Positions 5,854 to 11,564 of a DNA stretch of 11,564 bases are shown here, in pieces. The position numbers and the translations under genes are program-made. The DNA is from Gemmatimonadota bacterium (lineage in GTDB: Bacteria > Gemmatimonadota > Gemmatimonadetes > JACCXV01), in NCBI GenBank assembly GCA_013696835.1, contig JACCXV010000138.1, forward strand, positions 1-11,564. Direction: 5' to 3'. Numbering within the stretch: position 1 is the first letter of the stretch; each line of letters opens with the position of its first letter. Under the pieces are notes generated by a model. That model ran no database searches. It had not been told where the DNA came from and saw nothing but the letters and a program-made list of their open reading frames with translations.

Positions 5854-7710
5854 TCACGCGCTCCGCCGGCGTGCGATCTCGATCACCAGCGCCCCGAGAT
5901 CGGAGACGCGGAGGCCAGGAATGCGGGCGGCCTGCGCGAGGTTGACAGGACGCACGCGATCGAGCTTCTCACGCCCTTCGAGCGAAACCGTCATGAGCTC
6001 TGCGTACTCGATGCCATCTGGGAGACGGGCGCCTTCCATTCGCCGGAGTTCGAGCCGCTTGCGCTCCTCGCGTGCGAGGTAGCCGTCGTATTTGCACTCC
6101 ACCCACACCTGGACAAAGCTCTCCTGATTAAACTCATGGCCAAAAGCGCTCAAAGCTTCCAGCCAGGCAGAGCATGGCACTTGAGGGCGCTTGAGGATCT
6201 TGAGGGCTCTTACCGGCTGGTCGACGGCAGGAGACTCCCATGCTTCGAGCACGGGATTGACCTGCTCGGCAGTGAGCAGCGTGTCGGTGAGACAGGCCTT
6301 GATCTCCCCGATCCTCTCCAGCTTCCGCTGAGTGCGGTCATACAGATCGGAGGGGAGCAGGCCGACGGAGTGGCCGTAGCCCGCGAGCCGCAGGTCGGCG
6401 TTGTCCTGACGCAGGGAGAGCCGGTACTCCGACCTGGAGGTGAACATGCGGTACGGCTCGTCGGTACCCCGTGTGACGAGATCGTCGATCAGTAGCCCGA
6501 TGTAGCTCTCCGCCCGCGACAGCAGAAGCGGCGGTTGGCCCTGTAGCTGCCGAGCCGCATTGATGCCTGCGACGAGCCCCTGGGCGGCCGCCTCCTCGTA
6601 GCCCGTGGTGCCGTTGATCTGTCCCGCCAGGAACAGACTCGGCAGGAGCCGTGTCGCGAGGCTCGCCCGGAGCTGATGCGGTGGGTAGTAGTCGTACTCG
6701 ATGGCATAGCCTGGCTTCGTCATCCTCGCCTGTCCCAGGCCGTCCACCGACTGCAGCATGGAGAGCTGTACCCCGATGGGCATGCTCGTGGAGAGACCAT
6801 TCACGTACAGCTCGGTCGTATGGATCCCCTCGGGCTCGAGGAACACCTGATGGCGCGGGTTCTGTGGAAAGCGGATGACCTTGTCCTCGATCGAAGGACA
6901 ATACCGCGGCCCGCGCGCCTCGATCTGTCCGCTGTACAGAGGTGAGTCTGCTTCGTGATCGAGCACGATCTCGTGAGTGCGCGTTCGGGTGTGGCCCACC
7001 CAGCAAGGGCGCGTTCCTGGCGGGCGAGGCTCTTCCCAGAAGGAGATCGAAGCCCGTTCTGGATCGCTGTGCTGTGGTTCGAAGCGACTGAAGTCCACGC
7101 TGCGACCGTCGATCCTCGGCGGGGTGCCGGTCTTGAAGCGGCCGCTCTCGAATCCCAGCTCCCGCATCTGGCGCGCGAGTTGGTTGGAAGGTGGATCGCC
7201 CGCGCGCCCCGCCGGGCGCGTGTGTCGTCCGATGTGAATCAAGCCGTCCAGAAATGTCCCGGTGGCCAGAACCACTGCGCGGGCACCGAACTGATTGCCA
7301 TCCTCTGTGCGAACGCCGGTCACGTCACCTCCGCTCACCAGCAGCTCCGCGACCATCCCCTGATAGAGATGAAGGCTCTCGAGAGTTCCGAGCTCACGCT
7401 GCATCTCGATTCGAAACAGCTCTCTGTCAGCCTGCACTCGGGGAGCCTGAACGGCTGGCCCCTTACCGCGATTCAACATGCGAAACTGAATCCCTGCGCG
7501 GCCGGTCACGCGTGCCTGGATCCCTCCGAGCGCATCGATCTCACGAGTCAAGTGTCCCTTGCCGATCCCACCGACGGCGGGGTTGCAGGACATCTCCCCA
7601 ATGCGGTCGAGATCTATGGTGATCATCAAGGTAGCCAGGCCCATGCGGGCCAGCGCCGCCGCCGCTTCACAGCCGGCGTGCCCGCCACCTACTACGATGA
7701 CCTCGAACAT
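5854..7710 (-). CDS. mnmG: tRNA uridine 5-carboxymethylaminomethyl modification enzyme MnmG (GidA)
   Basis: A 618-residue FAD enzyme that with MnmE installs the (carboxymethyl)aminomethyl group on wobble U34 of certain tRNAs. Visible signs are the FAD dinucleotide fold VVGGGHAGCEAA (6-17), SCNPAVGGIGKGHL (41-54) with Cys42, GTGTFLDG-type strand at about 150-156, and GPRYCPSIEDKV with Cys271; these cysteines match the two conserved ones in E. coli MnmG (Cys47, Cys277). NGTTGYEEAAAQGL and the C-terminal basic domain for tRNA and MnmE binding are present. Length is normal. ATG at 7710 gives the family N-terminus MFEVIVVGGG; the frame is open to 7824 but that part lies in mnmE. Base composition is lower in GC than neighbours (for example about 53% in 6121-6180). 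The usual downstream rsmG is missing; parA follows instead. Confidence 0.97.
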   Translation of the reverse strand: MFEVIVVGGGHAGCEAAAALARMGLATLMITIDLDRIGEMSCNPAVGGIGKGHLTREIDALGGIQARVTGRAGIQFRMLNRGKGPAVQAPRVQADRELFRIEMQRELGTLESLHLYQGMVAELLVSGGDVTGVRTEDGNQFGARAVVLATGTFLDGLIHIGRHTRPAGRAGDPPSNQLARQMRELGFESGRFKTGTPPRIDGRSVDFSRFEPQHSDPERASISFWEEPRPPGTRPCWVGHTRTRTHEIVLDHEADSPLYSGQIEARGPRYCPSIEDKVIRFPQNPRHQVFLEPEGIHTTELYVNGLSTSMPIGVQLSMLQSVDGLGQARMTKPGYAIEYDYYPPHQLRASLATRLLPSLFLAGQINGTTGYEEAAAQGLVAGINAARQLQGQPPLLLSRAESYIGLLIDDLVTRGTDEPYRMFTSRSEYRLSLRQDNADLRLAGYGHSVGLLPSDLYDRTQRKLERIGEIKACLTDTLLTAEQVNPVLEAWESPAVDQPVRALKILKRPQVPCSAWLEALSAFGHEFNQESFVQVWVECKYDGYLAREERKRLELRRMEGARLPDGIEYAELMTVSLEGREKLDRVRPVNLAQAARIPGLRVSDLGALVIEIARRRSA

Positions 7711-7716
7711 GCGCAG

Positions 7717-7732
7717 TGTTCCCCGGGAAACA
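7717..7732. promoter_or_regulatory. Candidate parS (ParB-binding) site in the mnmE-mnmG gap
   Basis: TGTTCCCCGGGAAACA agrees with the consensus TGTTTCACGTGAAACA at 13 of 16 positions and is a palindrome except for one pair (position 5 against 12). Its outer TGTT...AACA arms are exact. It sits in the 46-base gap between mnmE and mnmG, about 1.9 kb from parA, and parS sites typically occur close to parAB near the origin. The central CACGTG is replaced by CCCGGG, which weakens the case. On the minus strand its GGGGA is also the likely mnmG Shine-Dalgarno (9 bases before ATG), so part of the match may reflect ribosome binding. Confidence 0.4.
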
Positions 7733-7756
7733 TTCACGTAACTCAATCCAGGATCG

Positions 7757-9145
7757 CTACTTACCGATGCAGAACTGGGAGAAGACGCGGTCCAGCACAT
7801 CGTCACTCGATATGACGCCGACAATGCTGCTCAAATCATCCGCCGCGTCGCGCAGGTCCGCTGCGAGTAGTTCGGGCAGCTCCAGCGTCTCCGCCGATTT
7901 CGTCAGCATCCTGTCCAGGTGCTGCAGGCAGCTGGCGAGAAGGTGACGTTGCCGCAGACGCGTCACCGCAAGCTCTTCGGGAGTGAATCTCACGTCGAGC
8001 GTAGCCACCCGCAACAAGCGCCGAAGAAGAGCCTCTCTCCCCTCACCCGATACCGCTGAAACCCACAAGGGATCAAAATTTATAAGTAAACCTGTCTTGA
8101 TATGGTCAAGTCTATCACTATCCTTCGGAACCATGTCAGACTTATTGAGAGCCACAACCACGCGGCCGCTGTCCTTCAACTCCCGCAACAGCGCACGCTC
8201 GTCCTCCCTCAAGGCCTGTGTCGCATCGAGCACCACGAGCACGATCTGTGCTGCCTGCACCTGACGCCGCGTGCGCTCCACCCCGAGCGCCTCCACCTCA
8301 TCCCGTGCCTCCCGCAATCCGGCGGTGTCCACGAGTCGGCACGCAAATCCGTCCAGCCTGATCTCCGCCTCGATGGCATCCCGCGTCGTACCCGGCTGAG
8401 TGCTCACGATCGCGCGCTCTTCGCCCAGCATGCAGTTGAAGAGACTCGACTTTCCCACATTCGGCAGACCCGCCAGGGCCACGCGCACGCCGTGGCGCAG
8501 CAGCTCCCCCGTGCGGAAGCTCTCGATCAGGCGCGCGACCTCGTGCCGCACATCGGTGACCCCCTCCCTCCACCCTGCCGGCGCCCGCACGTCGTCCTCC
8601 GGGAAGTCGATCGCGAGTTCCAGGTGCGCCATCGCGCGCACCAGCGATTCCCGCAAGCCCGCGATCTTCCTCGACAGCGCGCCCGTGAGCTGATAGACGG
8701 CCTGTCTGTGCAATCCTTCCGCGGGCGCTTCGATCAGGTCGAGCAGCGCCTCCGCCTGCACCAGATCGATCTTGCCGTTCAGCAGGGCGCGCCGCGTGAA
8801 CGCGCCAGGCTCGGCGTGGCGCGCTCCCGCGCGCAGCACGGCATCCAGGAGACGCCGGGGTGCGACCCGTCCTCCGTGTCCATGCAGCTCGACCACGTCC
8901 TCGCCCGTGGAGCTCCTCGGCGCGCGGAAGACGTGGATCAATCCCTGGTCCAGGTGCTCGCCGCTCGCCGGGTCACGGAAGAGGCTGAAGAGGCGGATGG
9001 CACCGCCCTCCAGGCGCTGGGCCGCCCGCTCAGGCAGGAGGCGTGCCGCCACTGCCAGCGCCTCGGGCCCAGACAGGCGGATGACGGCCACGGCGCTCAC
9101 TCCCGGGGCCGTCGCCAGCGCGGCGATCGTGGACGGGTGCGTCAC
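7757..9145 (-). CDS. mnmE: tRNA modification GTPase MnmE (TrmE)
   Basis: A 462-residue GTPase and partner of MnmG in modifying wobble uridine. The N-terminal tetrahydrofolate-binding domain shows TIAALATAPGVSAVAVIRLSG and HGHGGRVAPRRLL; the central helical domain follows; the inserted G domain has G1 GLPNVGKSS (226-234), G2 PGTTRD (251-256), G3 DTAGLR (273-278) and G4 NKSD (334-337). The C-terminus ends FCIGK (458-462), the conserved motif with the functional cysteine (Cys459). Length is normal. GTG at 9145 gives the expected N-terminus but has no visible Shine-Dalgarno. It lies 49 bases after yidC; the jag/khpB gene often found here is absent. A patch of codons unusual for this genome (TTA, CTT, ATA, AAT, TTT) occurs around residues 348-358, in a sharply AT-rich spot. 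Confidence 0.97.
   Translation of the reverse strand: MTHPSTIAALATAPGVSAVAVIRLSGPEALAVAARLLPERAAQRLEGGAIRLFSLFRDPASGEHLDQGLIHVFRAPRSSTGEDVVELHGHGGRVAPRRLLDAVLRAGARHAEPGAFTRRALLNGKIDLVQAEALLDLIEAPAEGLHRQAVYQLTGALSRKIAGLRESLVRAMAHLELAIDFPEDDVRAPAGWREGVTDVRHEVARLIESFRTGELLRHGVRVALAGLPNVGKSSLFNCMLGEERAIVSTQPGTTRDAIEAEIRLDGFACRLVDTAGLREARDEVEALGVERTRRQVQAAQIVLVVLDATQALREDERALLRELKDSGRVVVALNKSDMVPKDSDRLDHIKTGLLINFDPLWVSAVSGEGREALLRRLLRVATLDVRFTPEELAVTRLRQRHLLASCLQHLDRMLTKSAETLELPELLAADLRDAADDLSSIVGVISSDDVLDRVFSQFCIGK
8079..8109 (-). promoter_or_regulatory. Possible internal promoter inside mnmE
   Basis: On the minus strand TTGACC (8109-8104, 5 of 6 to the -35 consensus) is followed after 19 bases by TATAAA (8084-8079, 5 of 6 to the -10 consensus). 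It lies in the most AT-rich patch of the window (20 of 60 bases G or C in 8071-8130). It points toward mnmG, whose ATG is about 370 bases downstream, and could feed mnmG and the parAB-peptidase-bactofilin genes. The spacer is 2 bases longer than ideal, so this is a suggestion only. Confidence 0.35.
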
Positions 9146-9194
9146 CGGGGGGTACGCACGGCGGGCGCCCGGCCACCGGGTCGCGCCGCGCGGC

Positions 9195-10904
9195 TCACTT
9201 CGTGGCGGGTACGGGCGCTGCGGCGCCGGACGACTGGCGCTTGAGCAGCAGTTGCTGCAGGAAGGTCAGCACGTTCGAAACCGTGTAGTAGAGCACCAGC
9301 CCGGAGGCGAGGTTCAGGAACACGAACGTCAGAACGGCCGGCATGACGTACATCATCATCTTCATCTGCGGGTTGTCGGCCGTGCCGGTCGCGGTGAGCT
9401 TCTGCTGAATGAACATCGTGGCCCCCATCAGGATCGGCAGCACGTACAGGGGATCGGGGCGCGAGAGGTCGTTGATCCAGAGTGCGAAGGGAGCCCCCCG
9501 GAACTCGATCGTGTTCTGGAACACGAAGAACAGGGCGAACAGGATCGGCAGTGGCAGCAGGTTCGGCAGACATCCGCCGAGCGGGTTCACGCCGCGCTCC
9601 TTGTACAGGCGCATCATCTCGCTCTGCATCTTGGCGGGGTCCGTCTTGTAGCGGTCGCGGAGTCTCTGCACGTCGGGTTGCACGGCCTGCATCTTCAGCA
9701 TCGACTCGAAGCTCTTCTGGCTCAGCGGCCACATCAGCAGCCGCACCAGGATGCCGAAGATGATCAGCACCACGCCGTAGTTGGGCACGTAGCGGTGCAT
9801 CCAGAGCAGCACGCGGATGATTCCGTGCGCGAACGGCTGGATCATCCAGCGCACCCACGACCAGCCGTACTGGTTGACGTCCTCGAGTCCAGACCCCACC
9901 GCCGTCAGGCGCCGGAACTCCTGCGGCCCGAGATACATGCGATAGCTCGCCCTGCCTGCCGACAGCGGCATCCGGGCGCTGAGTGCGAGCCCGGCCGTGG
10001 TGTCGCCAGGGACGTCGGATATCGTCACTCCTGCGAAGGGCTGCTCGTCGGACACCATCGCGCCCAGGAAGTACTTGGACTTGATCCCCGCCCAGGAGGC
10101 TGGACCTGCCAGGCTCGCCGGAGCGGACGCCACGTCGCCAGGCTTGAGCGTGTGCACTTCCTGCTCCACGCGTGCCACCGCGGCGAAGCTGCCCATGTCC
10201 TCCTCGAGGTTCTTCTCCGTGGAGCGCAGCCGCGGGCCGATGCGCGTGTCGAGCTCCGCATCCCGGATCTCCGGGCCGCCCTCGAGGCGGTACGCCACGA
10301 CGTAGCTCGCGTCATCGAAGCGGAAGATCTGGCGCAGCGCCCCCGCTCCGGCGACCGTGGCCGCCAGCACGAGCGTGTCGCCGCCTCCCGCCACGCGCAG
10401 GGTGTCCGGACCTCCCTCGAAGAGCACGGACGTGAGGTCCACCTCCCGCCCTCCCACGCGCAACGCGCGCTGGAAGTAGCCTTGTCCCGGGGGCACGAGC
10501 TGGACGGACAAGGAGTCAACGTACGACGCATGCTTTCGCAGGAAGATGCGCGAGACCACGCCTCCGTGGCGGCTGAGCGTCATGGCGTACAACGGGGTCT
10601 CGATCTGGATGCTCGGGCCCGCGGGCGCGGCGAACGCGCCGCCGGCGCTCCCCGCCGCCAAACCCGGGCGCCCAGATCCAGTGTCTCCCCAGCCCCCCGG
10701 ACCCGAGTCGCCCGCCCCAGCCTCAGCCGTGGGCGCGCGCAGATCGCCCCCTGCCGATGCCTTCCCGCCGTCGGCGGGTGGCCGTGCGGCGCCCACCCGC
10801 TCCCCTGCCGCTCCAGGAGGAGGCTTCGGGGGCATCAGGAAGTACTGGCTCACGACCAGGACGAGGGCCATGAGCACGAACGCGAGGATCGTGCGCTTCT
10901 CCAT
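9195..10904 (-). CDS. yidC: Membrane protein insertase YidC
   Basis: A 569-residue insertase of the Gram-negative type that places membrane proteins into the inner membrane alone or with Sec. The N-terminal anchor helix is about residues 5-24 (TILAFVLMALVLVVSQYFL). A Gly/Ala/Pro-rich linker of about 70 residues follows, then a beta-rich periplasmic domain (about 98-335). The C-terminal Oxa1-like core has helices near 375-395, 448-465, 485-500 and 520-552. Arg388 in VRLLMWPLSQKS corresponds to the essential hydrophilic-groove arginine (E. coli Arg366). KERGVNPLGGCLPNLLPLPI is the conserved cytoplasmic hairpin to second core helix. Having the periplasmic domain argues for a diderm host. Start ATG 10904 (MEKRT) or 10910 (MHMEKRT), the latter overlapping the yidD stop. 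Confidence 0.96.
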   Translation of the reverse strand: MEKRTILAFVLMALVLVVSQYFLMPPKPPPGAAGERVGAARPPADGGKASAGGDLRAPTAEAGAGDSGPGGWGDTGSGRPGLAAGSAGGAFAAPAGPSIQIETPLYAMTLSRHGGVVSRIFLRKHASYVDSLSVQLVPPGQGYFQRALRVGGREVDLTSVLFEGGPDTLRVAGGGDTLVLAATVAGAGALRQIFRFDDASYVVAYRLEGGPEIRDAELDTRIGPRLRSTEKNLEEDMGSFAAVARVEQEVHTLKPGDVASAPASLAGPASWAGIKSKYFLGAMVSDEQPFAGVTISDVPGDTTAGLALSARMPLSAGRASYRMYLGPQEFRRLTAVGSGLEDVNQYGWSWVRWMIQPFAHGIIRVLLWMHRYVPNYGVVLIIFGILVRLLMWPLSQKSFESMLKMQAVQPDVQRLRDRYKTDPAKMQSEMMRLYKERGVNPLGGCLPNLLPLPILFALFFVFQNTIEFRGAPFALWINDLSRPDPLYVLPILMGATMFIQQKLTATGTADNPQMKMMMYVMPAVLTFVFLNLASGLVLYYTVSNVLTFLQQLLLKRQSSGAAAPVPATK

Positions 10905-10909
10905 GTGCA

Positions 10910-11119
10910 TCAGGGGACCGGGTCGTAGCCCGCAGGCGTGAACGGATGGCAGCGCGCCAGGCGGCGCAGGATGAGCCAGGAGCCGCGGGCGGCGCCATGC
11001 CGCTGGACAGCCTCGAGGCCGTAGTTGGAACAGCTCGGCTCGAAACGGCACCCGGAGGGGAGCCAGGAGGACAGGCCGACCTGATAGAGGCGGATGAGCG
11101 CGATCGCGATGGCTCTCAC
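10910..11119 (-). CDS. yidD: Membrane protein insertion efficiency factor YidD
   Basis: A 69-residue protein with the family hallmarks GCRFEPSCSNYGLEAVQRHG (residues 23-42) and RCHPFTPAGYDPVP (56-69), including the conserved cysteines. It associates with the inner membrane through an amphipathic N-terminus and helps YidC-dependent insertion. Length matches the family. The GTG start (11119) overlaps the rnpA stop by four bases (GTGA), and its TGA stop shares a base with an ATG of yidC (TGATG), so rnpA, yidD and yidC are translationally linked. Confidence 0.96.
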   Translation of the reverse strand: MRAIAIALIRLYQVGLSSWLPSGCRFEPSCSNYGLEAVQRHGAARGSWLILRRLARCHPFTPAGYDPVP

Positions 11120-11484
11120 GTGCCCCCGGTGGATGCGATCCGCTCCAGAACCCGGAGCAGCTCGCCCCGGAGGTGGTCGTACCCGCGGCCGTAGGCGCCC
11201 GCGCGGGCGCGGATCACGAAATCGCCTCCGCGGAGCTCCGGCGCCTCCAGGAAGTGGAGACGCACGATCTCGCGGAGGCGGCGCTTCACCCGGTTCCTCT
11301 CGACGGCGGTGTGTCCGAAGCGCGGCACGATCACGGCCGCACGCGGGCCAGCGTCCCGTCCGAGCAGGCCCGCGCGCACCAGGTGCAGCCGCAGGCTCGC
11401 GGACTCGTAGCGCTGCCCGCCCTGCACGACGGCGCGGATCTCCGCCGCGCGGCGAATGCGCCGCTCGCGCGGGAACCGCGCCAC
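11116..11484 (-). CDS. rnpA: Ribonuclease P protein component
   Basis: A 122-residue basic protein, the cofactor of the RNase P RNA in 5' maturation of tRNA. The signature RNR motif lies in ERNRVKRRLREIVR (62-75). The N-terminus FPRERRIRRAAEIRAVVQGG fits the family, where the residues after a conserved Phe form the substrate-binding cleft. GTG at 11484 is chosen: it has GGAGGT at 11497-11492, 7 bases upstream. It begins 5 bases after rpmH ends and overlaps yidD by four bases. Confidence 0.96.
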   Translation of the reverse strand: MARFPRERRIRRAAEIRAVVQGGQRYESASLRLHLVRAGLLGRDAGPRAAVIVPRFGHTAVERNRVKRRLREIVRLHFLEAPELRGGDFVIRARAGAYGRGYDHLRGELLRVLERIASTGGT

Positions 11485-11489
11485 GGAAG

Positions 11490-11564
11490 CTACCTCCGCT
11501 TGCGGGAGAACTCCGAGGAGACGGTGAGGCGCTTGCGCCCCTTCGCGCGCCGGCGCGCGATGAC
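11490..11564 (-). CDS. rpmH: Large ribosomal subunit protein bL34 (partial, C-terminal 24 residues)
   Basis: Only the end is inside the window; the gene continues past the right edge. The residues VIARRRAKGRKRLTVSSEF match the conserved C-terminal half of L34 (E. coli VLARRRAKGRARLTVSK), followed by SRKRR and TAG. The tail is a few residues longer than in E. coli and ends in basic residues. L34 is a small basic protein bound to 23S rRNA. It is the usual partner of rnpA, and dnaA or an origin commonly lies beyond it, here outside the window. Confidence 0.93.
   Translation of the reverse strand, partial: VIARRRAKGRKRLTVSSEFSRKRR
11492..11497 (-). promoter_or_regulatory. Shine-Dalgarno site for rnpA inside the rpmH 3' end
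   Basis: GGAGGT is formed by the last sense codons and the first base of the stop codon of rpmH and lies 7 bases before the rnpA GTG. Ribosomes ending on rpmH would cover it, suggesting coupled translation. It is the strongest ribosome binding site in the window. Confidence 0.65.

Noticed and set aside
8096..8110. CTTGA-TATGG-TCAAG inverted repeat in mnmE as an operator
   Set aside because: Short arms inside a coding region; noted only because it overlaps the promoter-like -35 hexamer.
8772..10928. A 718-codon open frame on the plus strand antisense to yidC and mnmE
   Set aside because: It is the complement of two clear genes in a high-GC sequence; its protein is Arg/His/Gln-rich low-information sequence with no recognisable domain and no start signal.

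Overview
The window is a compact, high-GC bacterial chromosome segment in which every supported gene lies on the minus strand, so transcription runs from the right edge to the left. From right to left the order is rpmH (partial), rnpA, yidD, yidC, mnmE, mnmG, parA, parB, an M23 peptidase, a bactofilin, an ABC ATPase, an ABC-2 permease and the start of a second ABC-2 permease. The rpmH-rnpA-yidD-yidC-mnmE-mnmG-parAB order is the well-known conserved cluster near the replication origin. The base composition, the longer basic tail on L34, and the M23-plus-bactofilin pair directly after parB fit a Gemmatimonadota-like or other high-GC Gram-negative lineage. That assignment is inference from style, not proof.

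Region 1 (about 9195-11564) makes ribosomal protein L34, the RNase P protein, and the membrane-insertion pair YidD/YidC. The genes are tightly packed, and stop and start codons touch or overlap at rnpA/yidD and yidD/yidC. Region 2 (5854-9145) encodes MnmE and MnmG, the two halves of the tRNA wobble-uridine modification enzyme. mnmG is less GC-rich than its neighbours, and mnmE holds a sharp AT-rich patch with a promoter-like pair of hexamers. The 46-base mnmE-mnmG gap holds a near-palindrome resembling a ParB-binding parS site. The usual neighbours jag/khpB (after yidC) and rsmG (after mnmG) are absent.

Region 3 (2642-5813) is parA, parB, a membrane-anchored M23 endopeptidase with intact zinc ligands, and a bactofilin, spaced like one operon. 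It joins chromosome segregation (ParABS) to a cytoskeletal scaffold and a cell-wall hydrolase. It is the most interesting biological unit here, although each part is a known family.

Region 4 (2356-2641) is the only sizeable non-coding stretch. It has two tandem DnaA-box-like 9-mers spaced exactly 10 bp apart and, about 70 bp away, a 35-base AT-rich patch. It could be a minor or major origin element, or a DnaA-sensitive promoter for the ABC operon. Region 5 (1-2355) is an ABC exporter operon with one ATPase and two ABC-2 permeases, the second cut by the window edge.

No mobile element, CRISPR array, tRNA, rRNA or clearly new protein family was seen. The window is mostly conserved core genes; the novelty candidates are regulatory sites and gene arrangement.
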